A stretch of DNA of 64,000 nt, taken from assembly GCA_963798775.1 (NCBI GenBank), contig CAWCUK010000001.1, forward strand, positions 1,178,001 through 1,242,000, read 5' to 3'. The notes under the pieces were generated by a model. That model searched no databases and was not told the DNA's origin. It worked only from the letters and a program-made list of their open reading frames with translations. The position numbers and the translations under genes were made by a program. Below, in pieces: positions 17,932 through 27,682 of the stretch (the first letter of the stretch is position 1; every line of letters begins with the position of its first letter). This DNA comes from CAWCUK01 sp963798775 (lineage in GTDB: Bacteria; Bacteroidota; Ignavibacteria; Ignavibacteriales; Ignavibacteriaceae).

Positions 17932-18824
17932 AATTTTCCTCTGGGATGAAAGTCTCTATGAACTTGTTTAATAAATTCTCTATCAATATGCGTGTAAATT
18001 TGTGTTGTAGAAATATCTGCGTGGCCTAACATTTCCTGAACCGCGCGAAGATCCGCTCCGCCTTCTAATAAATGCGTAGCAAAGGAATGCCGAAAAGTAT
18101 GCGGATGCACATCTTTTTGTATTTCAGCTTCCTTTACATACCGGTCAACAATTTTCCAAACTCCCATTCTGGAAAGTTTAGTTCCTCTGTTATTTAGGAA
18201 AAGATAATTCTCACTTTTCATTTTCTTTTCGAGCAGCGGCCGGCTTTTTATTAAATATTCCTTTATCCATTTTATAGCGCTGCTGCCTATCGGTACAAAA
18301 CGTTCTTTTGATCCTTTGCCGAAAACTCTTATAACTTCTTCCGAAAAAAATAGATTTGAAATTTTTATATTGATTAATTCAGAGACTCTTACTCCGCAGG
18401 CATAAAAAAGTTCTAAAACCGCTTTATCTCTAAGTCCTAATTTTTCTTCCGGATTGGGTTTATCCAAAATTTGCTCAACTTCAAAAACAGTTAAAACTTC
18501 CGGAAGATTTTTAGCAAGCTTTGGCGGCGGTACTTTATCAATCGGATTTTCGTTTATATAATTATTAAAAAGCAGATAAGATAAAAATCCTTTAACGGAA
18601 GAATAATATCGTGCCGCAGAATTGCTCGATAATCCTAACTCATTCAATTCTTTAAAGAAAAATGAAATATGCTTATAACTAATTCCGGAAGGATCAGTAA
18701 CACCGCAGTTTTCAATAAACTGTAGGAAAACCGATAAATCATTTTTATACGAAATAACTGTGTTCTCGGAAAGGTTCTTTTCCAGTTTAAGAACAGCCAA
18801 ATATTCTTTTAAGAAAATGTTCAT
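17928..18824 (-). CDS. xerD: Tyrosine recombinase XerC/XerD family
   Basis: This 298-residue protein has the length of chromosomal Xer recombinases. The N-terminal SAM-like core-binding domain spans about 1-85 and the catalytic domain follows. Catalytic residues are visible: Arg146 (GVRVSEL), Lys170, His242 and Arg245 (HTFRHSFATHLL), His268 (LGHADISTTQIYTH) and the nucleophile Tyr277. It probably resolves chromosome dimers at dif. XerD rather than XerC is a guess. Its ATG overlaps the pgpH stop as ATGA. Confidence 0.93.
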   Translation of the reverse strand: MNIFLKEYLAVLKLEKNLSENTVISYKNDLSVFLQFIENCGVTDPSGISYKHISFFFKELNELGLSSNSAARYYSSVKGFLSYLLFNNYINENPIDKVPPPKLAKNLPEVLTVFEVEQILDKPNPEEKLGLRDKAVLELFYACGVRVSELINIKISNLFFSEEVIRVFGKGSKERFVPIGSSAIKWIKEYLIKSRPLLEKKMKSENYLFLNNRGTKLSRMGVWKIVDRYVKEAEIQKDVHPHTFRHSFATHLLEGGADLRAVQEMLGHADISTTQIYTHIDREFIKQVHRDFHPRGKF

Positions 18825-21115
18825 TTCTGTTCTTTTTCTTCATCTATGCCTTTTTCTTCATTTACAGAATCTTTCTTATCAACTTCTCGTATCTCATCAA
18901 CTTCTTTCTTCTCTACTTTTGAATCATCTATACCCTTTTCCATTTCATCTTGTTTCGGATATCTAATTCTCCTATGATGCGACCGAATAATATACTTATA
19001 AACGCTTCTTTTATTCTGTTTATATCATTCAAAGTTATAGGCGAATCATTAAGTTGGCCTTCTTCCACTCGTGATTTTATAATTTTATCAATTACATTTT
19101 CAACTTTTACAGGATCCGGTTCTTCAATTGCTCGCACAGCCGATTCACAACCGTCTGCCATCATTACTATTGCAGTTTCTTTTGAATTTGGTTTCGGGCC
19201 GGGATATTTATAATCTTCTATATTTACTTTTTCTTCTCCGTAAAGCTTTTTAGCTTTTTCATAAAAATAAGACATTGTCATTGTTCCGTGATGCATCGGA
19301 ATAAAATCAATAATTTCTTGTGGGAGATTATTATCTTCAGCTAATTGCTTACCTTCCCTTACATGTTTAAGTATTAAACCTACACTTTCTTCCGGAGTAA
19401 GATTTTCGTGAATATTCTGGTTATTCAATTGGTTTTCAACAAAATTTTGTGGAGTTATGGTTTTACCGATATCATGATAATAAGCCCCGACTCTCGCGAG
19501 CAAAGGATTAGCGCCTATATTTTCGGCGGCAGTTTCTGCAAGTGTTCCCATCGTCATTGAATGATTAAATGTTCCGGGTGCTTTTCGTGCCAATTCTTTA
19601 AGAAGCGGGCGATCAAAATTTGAAAGCTCAAGTAAAGTTAAATCCGTTGTTATATTGAAAAATCTTTCAAAGAATATTAATAATCCATAAGTAAGAACCG
19701 GGCTTATTAAAGCGTTGGTTCCAGCAAAAGCGCCTTCAATTAAAAGAGATTCCGCCGACGCAAACCTTTCTAAACCAAAGGCAAATATTGCGACTGAATA
19801 ACCAATAGAATAAAAAGAAATGAGCGAAAAATCTGAGAACGATTTTTTATATCGCGCACAGTATAAACAGATAAAGCGCCGGCAAAAAGATTCATAGCAG
19901 TAAAAGTATAATCATTGCCTCGTAAAGCTCCGGTTATTAAAACCATAATTACGGTGCAGTAAAATCCTACACGAGAATCAAAAATAATTGTAAGCAGCAT
20001 AGAAGCCGCGGGAATAAAAATTAAATATTGAATGGGCGCGTTAACCGCAATTTGGTTTATTAGAAATGTAATAAAGAAAGGAAAACAAAATTTATACATA
20101 GAAGAAGAAGTTTTTGATTATCATAAGAAAATTTTCTTCCGAAACAAGAAACAGATAAATTGAAAGAAGAGAAATTAAAAAGGAAATATGAAGAAACTTC
20201 CCGATTAGCTGTATAAAAAATCCTTCTTCGCCTCTTTTTTCTCCTTTTGCTTCTTTATACGATTCAATTTTTAAGTTTAATTTCTTTTGTAATTCTATCA
20301 TGCTTCGCAATAATTCTTTCATTTTCAGTTACAATTCCGGTATATTTGGAAACATTATTTTGAGCTTGTTCAATCTCTTCTTCGGTAAGTTTAGGATCTA
20401 AAATTACATTCGGTATAATAAAATGCTCGGCATATTCTATAAGCGCTGTCTGAACTTCTTCGCCGAAATCTTCTTGAACAATAGAATTTTTTACCGCTTC
20501 CCGTGCGGATTTAAGATCATATATATTTGAACGTTTTTCAATTTTATCAATATTTCCTGTTCTTACGGCAATGCTGTCGCTGTAATTTTGATCTACATTG
20601 ATATCCAAAATTCCCTTTTTATAAACATTATTTATAATTCCTTCAACTTTGGATAATAAAATTTTTAGATTATAACCTTTCTTTACTAAAAGATTTCTTT
20701 CTTTCCGGCGTAAATTTTTAAAGGTTTCAAAAGATTGCTGGCTTAGAAAAGTAGGATTTAAATTCTGCAAAGAATCATTGGTTAAGACACTGTCTATTAT
20801 TTTAAATAAAAATTCATCATAATGTTTTAATGAATCATTCATTTGTGCAGGAATTTTATCATTCTTTACAAAAATGGGATACACACTTTTAGCCGCCGAT
20901 TTTAATTCGGCTTTGTAAACATCAGGATCTTTTTTTACGGGAAAACTAAACGGAGCAATTAAATCATCATGAGTCCAAATAGAACCTTCCGAAACTTCAG
21001 ATTCAATTGATTCTCCCTTAGGAAACATCCAAGTAATTAGGGAAACTGTAATAATTCCTAACAGAAGTTTTACGCGTAAGCTGCTTCTAAATTTTGAAGG
21101 ATTTCTATCGGCCAT
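18821..21115 (-). pseudogene. PgpH-like 7TM-HD phosphodiesterase, broken by about five frame changes (likely sequence errors)
   Basis: The intact part (20264-21115) encodes an N-terminal helix and a 7TMR-HDED-type extracellular domain. The frame then breaks at an A5 run at 20268-20272; removing one A continues as KIESYKEAKGEKRGE. Further changes lie near 20140, 20065, 19805 and 18958. Membrane helices fill about 19700-20200. The HD domain (18928-19593) shows NHSMTMGTLAE, YYHDIGK, and MHHGT, the metal-binding His/Asp pattern of cyclic-di-AMP phosphodiesterases. The final frame ends in a Lys/Glu-rich tail at 18821, exactly overlapping the xerD start as ATGA. That junction argues that the true frame is the one reconstructed here. 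Confidence 0.83.
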
Positions 21116-21251
21116 TAAAGAAACCTTTAGTTGTTATAAATAAAAAATGCCGCGAATTGATTCCATGTAAAATAATAAGATAAGGTATTTATTACTATCT
21201 TAATAATGTATTAATGCGGCAAAAACAAATTTGTAATGGTTAACATAAAAA

Positions 21252-23000
21252 TTATTTAATCACAGTCTTCCAGCCTAACTCTGCCAAATTTTTATAAATA
21301 ATAATTATTGAAATAATTGCGGTACCAAGAAATATTAATGCTGAAGTATAATCGCCGAAAATTAATTTACCGGTTCCGAATAGAATAGAATAAACAAGTA
21401 CAACTCCGAAAAACCAGTTTACAAACATTCTGAAAAATCCGGTATCACTTTTAACCTCCGGCAATTTATCTGAAATCGGCTTCCATAATTTGCCTCCCGG
21501 ATGAATACGTTTATAAAAGGAAATTAAAACAGCTTCATCCGTGGGACGAGTTAAAAATGTAACAACCAGCCAAACCACTGTTGTTATGCCAACCAGATAA
21601 TATAAAGAAATCGGGAATTCAATTGAGAAATAACGCATAAACGGAAGCACAACAAAAGGTGTAACCATTGCGGAAATTTCAGACCACGCGTTTATTCGCC
21701 ACCAGAACCACCTTAAGATTAAAACCAATCCAACACCGGCACCCGCTTCTAAAATAAAAGCCCACGCGCCGGAAATACGACTGATAAATAATGTAACAAC
21801 AATTGAAATAAGCATTAAAATTATTGTAATTAAACGGGAAGCCTTTACATAATGTTTTTCTTCTTTACCCGATTTTAAAAACCGACGGTAAAAATCATTT
21901 ATTAAGTATGATGAACCCCAATTTAGCTGAGTTGCAATAGTACTCATATAAGCCGCAAAAAATGCCGCGACAAGCAGACCTTTTAATCCTGTTGGAAGAA
22001 AATCATTCATCGCGTAAATATAGCCCATGCCCTTTGCGTCGGCGGCTAAATTTGGATAAATAATTAATGAACTAATTCCCACTAAAACCCAAGGCCATGG
22101 ACGAATAGCGTAATGCATTATTTGAAAAAATAAAGTAGCAAATAAAGAATGCTTTTCATCTTTCGCTGACATCATTCTTTGCGCTACATAACCGCCCCCG
22201 CCGGGTTCCGCACCGGGATACCAAGAAGCCCACCATTGAATTCCTACATAAGCAAAAAACGCTACAATTGTTAAAGCGAACGCGCCTCCCATAGAAGAAG
22301 CATCAGAAATATGCGGGAAAAAATCAAAAACAAAAGCAGGAAGTTTCTGCTGCATTCCCGCAATTCCTCCTACTTGTGAAGAATTTACAACTAAGACAGA
22401 TAGAATTATTGTTCCCGTCATTGCCATAATAAACTGAAATGCATCGGTAACTACAACTCCCCATAAACCGGAAATTGCGGAATACATTGCAACCAAAATC
22501 ATACAACCAAAAACATAAAGGTAAACTTCGGATTCCGGTATTCCGAACATTCCGGTTAAAATGGAAGCCATTGCTTTATTCACCCAGCCCATTATAATAA
22601 TATTCATAAAAAGGCCCAGGTAAACCGCACGAAAGCCTCTGAGGAATCTTGCAGGTTTTCCGGAATATCTAATCTCAGCAAATTCCACCTCAGTCATTAT
22701 TCCTGCTCTTCTCCAAAGTTTGGCAAAGAAGAAAACAGTTAAAAGTCCACCGAAAGCAAAATTCCACCAAACCCAATTTCCGGCAATTCCGTTTTTTGCG
22801 ACCAGTTCGGTTACTGCTAAAGGAGTGTCGGCGGCAAAAGTAGTGGCAACCATAGATATTCCAGCCAAATACCATGGTAAATTTCTTCCGGAAAGGAAAA
22901 ATTCATCGGTGCTTTTACCGGCTCTTTTGGAATAATATAAAGCTATTCCTATTGAAAAAAGGAAGTAAACAATGATGATAAGGTAATCTAAAAGTTCCAC
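21252..23000 (-). CDS. Sodium:solute symporter (SSS/SLC5 family)
   Basis: The 582-residue product has about 13-14 membrane helices and typical SSS features: DEFFLSGRNLPWYLAGISM near the start, the GGFL-like region between helices, and the AAFFAAYMSTIATQLNWGSS sodium-site segment in the second half. The substrate cannot be read from sequence; relatives include glucose, galactose and choline-type carriers. It lies downstream of another SSS symporter and 136 bases upstream of pgpH, with the same orientation. Confidence 0.9.
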   Translation of the reverse strand: MELLDYLIIIVYFLFSIGIALYYSKRAGKSTDEFFLSGRNLPWYLAGISMVATTFAADTPLAVTELVAKNGIAGNWVWWNFAFGGLLTVFFFAKLWRRAGIMTEVEFAEIRYSGKPARFLRGFRAVYLGLFMNIIIMGWVNKAMASILTGMFGIPESEVYLYVFGCMILVAMYSAISGLWGVVVTDAFQFIMAMTGTIILSVLVVNSSQVGGIAGMQQKLPAFVFDFFPHISDASSMGGAFALTIVAFFAYVGIQWWASWYPGAEPGGGGYVAQRMMSAKDEKHSLFATLFFQIMHYAIRPWPWVLVGISSLIIYPNLAADAKGMGYIYAMNDFLPTGLKGLLVAAFFAAYMSTIATQLNWGSSYLINDFYRRFLKSGKEEKHYVKASRLITIILMLISIVVTLFISRISGAWAFILEAGAGVGLVLILRWFWWRINAWSEISAMVTPFVVLPFMRYFSIEFPISLYYLVGITTVVWLVVTFLTRPTDEAVLISFYKRIHPGGKLWKPISDKLPEVKSDTGFFRMFVNWFFGVVLVYSILFGTGKLIFGDYTSALIFLGTAIISIIIIYKNLAELGWKTVIK

Positions 23001-23166
23001 GGCAACCTCAAGTTTAAGTTGTTGGTTTTTGAAACAAGAAGTGATTTATAAGATATGTGCCGAATAAGCTGATTTGAATGCCTTTTTAGAAATTATAAAT
23101 CTATAATCCCCCCCAAATTAACTGACAAAAATATCAATAAGCTTTCCAGTAAGCAAGAAGAAAAAA

Positions 23167-23296
23167 TTATTCATTGTTTAAACCGGCTAACAGCAAATCA
23201 TCAAAAGTAAATACAATTTCTTTTTGAATTTCCTTCTCACTTTGACCAAAAAGTTTTACCGATATAACAAGTATTAAAATGATAAAAAAAAATCAT
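23167..23296 (-). pseudogene. Fragment resembling the start of a polysaccharide deacetylase
   Basis: If one base is removed from the A9 run at 23284-23292 (plus-strand coordinates), an ATG at 23296 opens a frame with a signal-like segment (ILILVISVKLFGQ) followed by KEIVFTFDDLLLAGLNNE and a stop. FTFDD is the hallmark metal-binding start of NodB-type deacetylases. Nothing after the stop continues the domain, so this looks like a truncated remnant lying between two symporter genes. Confidence 0.4.
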
Positions 23297-23299
23297 TTC

Positions 23300-24748
23300 T
23301 TAAACTTTTTTCTCTCTGTCTGACAGCATATTTAAAAGTCCGCCTACTAATAAAGTTGCAATAACTCCTACCAGAGTAAACCAAGTCCATGCTACTAACT
23401 TTAACGAAATTACCGTAATCATAATAAAAATTCCCGCGACAAATCCGGCTAAAGCGTCTTCCTGTCGTGCTTTTTTTACAACTACGCCAAGCAAAAAAGT
23501 ACCGAGCAATCCGCCGTAAGTAAATGAGGCAATACTTAATGCTAATTCAACAACCGCTCTAGAAGAACTCATAAAAAACATGGCAGCGCCGATTAATAAA
23601 ATAGCCCACATAATTGTAAACAATCTGGAAATCAATAATTGTTTTTTATCATCATTAGCTTTACCGAAAAACGGCATATATAAATCAAGCATAGTTGATG
23701 AAGAAAGTGAACTAATTGAACCGGCTAAAGTTGACATTGCGGCGGCAAATAATCCCGCGATAATAATTCCGGTTAAACCGGGAGGCAGAACTTTAATTAT
23801 AAACATCGGAAAAATTTCATCCGATTTTACGTTTATTGTTCCGTAATATGCATAAAGCATAACGCCGACTATAAGAAAAATAGCAAACTGAATTATTACT
23901 ATAATACCGCTTCCTATTATTGCTTTTTGGCTGGATTTAAGATCCTTTGTTGTTAATAGTCTTTGTACAATTAATTGATCTGTTCCGTGAGAGGCCATAG
24001 AAAGGAAAGCTCCGCCAAGAATTCCGCCTATTAAAGTATAGGGCTGGCTAAAAAATCCGCTTATTCCATTTTCAAATCCCCAATGAAAAACGCTGAATTT
24101 ATCAACCGAAGCGGCTGCCGAAACAACAGAATCCCAACCGTTCGGGAGAATGTTTAGAAGGAAAATTCCCGCAATAATAGCTCCGCCTAAATAAATAAAC
24201 ATTTGAATAACATCTACCCAAATAACACCTTTTACACCGCCGGTATAAGTATAGATTAAAGAAATAATAGCTATTATAACTATTGCGGAAGGATAACTAA
24301 TATCCAGCATAAGTTTTAGAGGAATAGCCGTTGCAAAAAGTCTTACACCGTCCGCCGCGGTTCTTGTAAAAAGGAAAACGATGGAAGCGAAAGATCTTGT
24401 TTTACCGCCGAACCTATTTTCTAAAAAAGCGTAAGCTGTTTTAATATCTCCCTTTTTATAGGCCGGAAGAAAAACAAACGCGACAATAATTCTTCCTATC
24501 AGATATCCGAAAGTTACTTGTAGAAAATTAAGATTAGTAAGATACGCAAGGCCCGGAATTGAAATAAAAGTAAGTGTACTTGTTTCTGCTGCAACAATAG
24601 AAAAACAAACCGCCCACCAAGGGACAACTTTGGAGCCTAAAAAATAATCTTTTACTGATTTTTGTTTCCCCCCGGATATGATTCCGAAAACAGCAATGCC
24701 AATTAGATATGCAATAATTATAATAAAATCTAAAGTATTTCCGTGCAA
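23300..24748 (-). CDS. Sodium:solute symporter (SSS family)
   Basis: The protein has 482 residues and about 13 membrane helices. The KSVKDYFLGSKVVPWWAVCF segment and the GLFAAAMSTLAGSISSLSSS sodium-site region are typical of SSS symporters. It is shorter than, and clearly distinct from, the symporter at 21252. Its ATG lies 9 bases after the STAS-domain gene, so they are probably cotranscribed. The substrate is unknown. Confidence 0.9.
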   Translation of the reverse strand: MHGNTLDFIIIIAYLIGIAVFGIISGGKQKSVKDYFLGSKVVPWWAVCFSIVAAETSTLTFISIPGLAYLTNLNFLQVTFGYLIGRIIVAFVFLPAYKKGDIKTAYAFLENRFGGKTRSFASIVFLFTRTAADGVRLFATAIPLKLMLDISYPSAIVIIAIISLIYTYTGGVKGVIWVDVIQMFIYLGGAIIAGIFLLNILPNGWDSVVSAAASVDKFSVFHWGFENGISGFFSQPYTLIGGILGGAFLSMASHGTDQLIVQRLLTTKDLKSSQKAIIGSGIIVIIQFAIFLIVGVMLYAYYGTINVKSDEIFPMFIIKVLPPGLTGIIIAGLFAAAMSTLAGSISSLSSSTMLDLYMPFFGKANDDKKQLLISRLFTIMWAILLIGAAMFFMSSSRAVVELALSIASFTYGGLLGTFLLGVVVKKARQEDALAGFVAGIFIMITVISLKLVAWTWFTLVGVIATLLVGGLLNMLSDREKKV

Positions 24749-24757
24749 GAGGTCTCC

Positions 24758-25105
24758 TTATTCTTTTTTTAGTTCTTCAAACGCTTCATCTACAGTATTG
24801 CAGACAGGAAGGACGCGGTCCAGTTGTGTAATTTTTATTAACGAATAAACTTTATCGGAAGGAGCGGCTAATCTCATACTTCCGCCGCTTGAGTGCAGAA
24901 TTCGATTGGCAACTAATATTGCGCTTAATCCTGAACTATCGCATGTTTCAACTTCGCTTAAATCAACTATTAATTTATTTATTCCCTCAACTTTAAGCAG
25001 TAAAGTAAACTCACCTTTTACAAGGCCCGAAATATTAGTGTCTAATCTTTTTTCATTTAATTTAAAAATAGTTATTTCGCCGATTCTTTTAGTTTCAAAA
25101 TCCAT
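24758..25105 (-). CDS. STAS-domain anti-sigma-factor antagonist
   Basis: This 115-residue single-domain protein resembles SpoIIAA/RsbV. The motif CDSSGLSAIL holds the serine pair 57/58 where a partner kinase phosphorylates antagonists of this type. These proteins release an anti-sigma factor or other partner in a phosphorylation-dependent manner. No HPK-like serine kinase (RsbW) or PP2C phosphatase is encoded in the window, so its partner must be elsewhere. It sits 9 bases after the preceding gene and 9 before the symporter gene. Confidence 0.9.
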   Translation of the reverse strand: MDFETKRIGEITIFKLNEKRLDTNISGLVKGEFTLLLKVEGINKLIVDLSEVETCDSSGLSAILVANRILHSSGGSMRLAAPSDKVYSLIKITQLDRVLPVCNTVDEAFEELKKE

Positions 25106-25114
25106 AAAATATCC

Positions 25115-25645
25115 TTAAAACATTTGTAGGCAATTTAATAAATTTTTATATGAAATTTCCGCACTCTCATTTTTATTTGCAATCTGTAGGTTATAATATT
25201 TATCGGAATTATATTTTTTAAATCCGATAATAAGTGACGCGGAAGTAAGATTTGAAAGATAACTGCTGAAGAGGTTTTCTTTTATATTTAGATCTATTAC
25301 GGCATTAAAATTAGAAGCTAAAAGTTTTTCTACTAATTTTTTGGTAGGGAGATTTATTTTATTTAAGTCTTCAATTCCGAATTCAATTACATGCTGCCGG
25401 TACTTCGCGGGAATTAAACTTACGCGGTAATCATGGGTAACTATTGTAATATTTTTTTTATGATCCTCTAAAAACTGAAGCACTTCAATACAATGATGAA
25501 ATTCAGATTCATCCTCCGGCATTAATACTAAAAAATTAAACGATTTTTTAAATGAACCGGAAAAAGAATGTTTTTCTTTTTTAACTTCTTTTAAATTTTT
25601 GGAGATAATAAATTTGGCTAATTTATCTTTTATTTTATTTATCAT
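25115..25645 (-). CDS. Hypothetical protein, possibly DUF6913-like
   Basis: The 176-residue protein has a basic N-terminus, no signal peptide and an alternating alpha/beta pattern (NFLVLMPEDESEF, KNITIVTHDYR, FNAVIDLNIKENLFSSYLS, ASLIIGF). This resembles half of a Rossmann-like or glycosyltransferase-9-like fold, and also the short DUF6913 proteins of Bacteroidota. I cannot fix the family. It lies 2 bases after ligA and 9 before the STAS gene, inside a run beginning with an alternative glmU. Confidence 0.55.
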   Translation of the reverse strand: MINKIKDKLAKFIISKNLKEVKKEKHSFSGSFKKSFNFLVLMPEDESEFHHCIEVLQFLEDHKKNITIVTHDYRVSLIPAKYRQHVIEFGIEDLNKINLPTKKLVEKLLASNFNAVIDLNIKENLFSSYLSNLTSASLIIGFKKYNSDKYYNLQIANKNESAEISYKNLLNCLQMF

Positions 25646-25647
25646 TC

Positions 25648-27675
25648 TTATTTATTTGCATCATTCAGCATTTTGATGAATTCTTCTTCCGTTAAAATTT
25701 TTACACCGAGACTTTCTGCTTTGGATAGTTTTGAACCGGCATTTTCACCGGCAATCACAAAATCAGTTTTTTTGCTTACACTCGAGGTTACTTTTCCTCC
25801 CAAATATAATATTTTATCGCCGGCTTCTTCGCGGGAATAGTTATTTAAAGTACCCGTTAATACAAAAGTTTTTCCTGTAAAACCGGTTTCTTTCCTCAAT
25901 TTCTTTTCCGCCTCAAAATTTAAACCATGCTCTTTTAAACGATTTATAACTTTTAAATTAGTTTCGTTCGATAAAAATTTTTTAACGCTGCCGCTTATGC
26001 TGGGACCTATTTCTCTTACCGAAGAAATCGCGTCTTCATCCGCATTTATTAACTCATCAATAGAAGTAAAATTATCCGCTAGTTTTTTTGCCGCACCGGA
26101 ACCTACATAACGAATTCCCAAAGCAAAAAGTAATTTTGAAAACGGTTGTTTTTTACTTTCTTCTATTGATTTAAGAAGATTATCAACACTCTTTTCACCA
26201 AGTCTTTCAATTTTGATTAGAGTGGTTCGTTTATCTTTTAAATCATAAATTTCATCATAAGTACGAAGAAGATTTTCATCTACAAAAAGATTTATTAATG
26301 CTTCCCCCAATCCTTCAATATCCATTGCACCGCGCGCCGCAAAATGAGCCAGCCTCCCCTTTATTTGCGCGGAACATTCGGTGTTTTCGCAGTAATACGC
26401 AACCTCTCCTTCCGGCTTAAATAAAGGAGTTCCGCAAGCGGGACATTTTTCCGGCGGTTTAACCGGCTGACTTTTAGCGTCGCGTTCTTTTAAAACTACT
26501 GAAACAACTTTTGGAATTACATCTCCCCCTTTCTCAATTATTACCTTATCTCCTTCACGAATATCTTTCCGTTGAATCTCATCAAAATTATGAAGTGTAG
26601 CGCGGCTTATTGTTGAACCGGAAAGTAAAACCGGGTCTAATTCCGCAACCGGCGTAACAGTGCCTATTCTTCCTACCTGCCACGTTATTTTATGTAATCT
26701 GGTAAATGCTTGTTTGGCTTTAAATTTAAAAGCTACCGCCCAGCGGGGAGATTTCGCGATTGCTCCTAAAATTTTCTGCTGCCGCATTGAATTAACTTTT
26801 ATTACCGCACCGTCTATTTCAAATTCTAAATTATCCCGTTCTTGTTCAAGTTTTCGGCATATTTCAACAACTTCATTAATATTTTTACATAGCTTAAATT
26901 TTTTATTTATTCTAAAACCCAGCTTATTAAGTATTTCCAAATTTTCATACTGTGATTCAAAATCTTCATTTAAACTAATTAGAGTATAAACAAAAACATT
27001 TAGCGGCCTTTTGGATACTAATTTCGGATCTTGCAGTTTTAACGTACCGGCGGCTGAGTTTCGAGGATTTGCGAATAACTTTTCTCCTTTTTCTTCTCGT
27101 TCTTTATTCAGTTTTAAGAATTCATTTATATTCATGAATATCTCGCCCCGAACTTCAAAATCATCTAATAAATAAGGGAAATTTTTATGTTTTTTTAATT
27201 TAAGCGGAACAGCTTTTATAGTTTTTACATTATTTGTTACATCTTCACCTACAAATCCATCGCCTCTTGTGGCCGCGGTTTTAAGAAATCCGTTCACATA
27301 ATTTAAACTGACCGAAGCTCCGTCTATTTTCATTTCTACAACATACTCTACATTTTCACCGGCCGGCAGCGAATCTTTAACTCGCCTGTCAAAATCAAAT
27401 AACTCTTCTTCGTTATAAGTATTTGCTAAACTCAGCATCGGGACTTTATGAGTAACGGGTTTAAATTCTTTTGTTAAATCTTTACCTACGCGCTGCGTAG
27501 GGGAATCGGGTGTAATAAGATCAGGATTTTCTAATTCCAGTTCTTCCAATTCCTTCATCAGCAAATCATATTGTTCATCGCTTATAACAGGTTCGGCAAG
27601 AACATAATAATTAAAATCATGCTCTCTAATCTTATCTCTTAACTCTTCAATTTTCAGTGCTGCTTTATTCGCCAT
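25648..27675 (-). CDS. ligA: NAD-dependent DNA ligase
   Basis: LigA seals nicks in replication and repair. The 675-residue product has all standard parts: an Ia domain, the adenylation motif EMKIDGAS with Lys116, an OB fold, a four-cysteine zinc finger (CPACGTPL...CENTEC, about 400-425), helix-hairpin-helix repeats and a C-terminal BRCT domain (about 595-675, beginning FTGKTFVLTGTL). It lies between the rodZ-like gene (7 bases) and the hypothetical gene (2 bases). Confidence 0.98.
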   Translation of the reverse strand: MANKAALKIEELRDKIREHDFNYYVLAEPVISDEQYDLLMKELEELELENPDLITPDSPTQRVGKDLTKEFKPVTHKVPMLSLANTYNEEELFDFDRRVKDSLPAGENVEYVVEMKIDGASVSLNYVNGFLKTAATRGDGFVGEDVTNNVKTIKAVPLKLKKHKNFPYLLDDFEVRGEIFMNINEFLKLNKEREEKGEKLFANPRNSAAGTLKLQDPKLVSKRPLNVFVYTLISLNEDFESQYENLEILNKLGFRINKKFKLCKNINEVVEICRKLEQERDNLEFEIDGAVIKVNSMRQQKILGAIAKSPRWAVAFKFKAKQAFTRLHKITWQVGRIGTVTPVAELDPVLLSGSTISRATLHNFDEIQRKDIREGDKVIIEKGGDVIPKVVSVVLKERDAKSQPVKPPEKCPACGTPLFKPEGEVAYYCENTECSAQIKGRLAHFAARGAMDIEGLGEALINLFVDENLLRTYDEIYDLKDKRTTLIKIERLGEKSVDNLLKSIEESKKQPFSKLLFALGIRYVGSGAAKKLADNFTSIDELINADEDAISSVREIGPSISGSVKKFLSNETNLKVINRLKEHGLNFEAEKKLRKETGFTGKTFVLTGTLNNYSREEAGDKILYLGGKVTSSVSKKTDFVIAGENAGSKLSKAESLGVKILTEEEFIKMLNDANK

Positions 27676-27682
27676 AAAAGAA

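Noticed and set aside
17928..18824. Integrase of a mobile element
   Set aside because: The recombinase has the length and motifs of chromosomal Xer proteins, sits inside a coupled housekeeping run, and no attachment-site repeats or cargo genes flank it.
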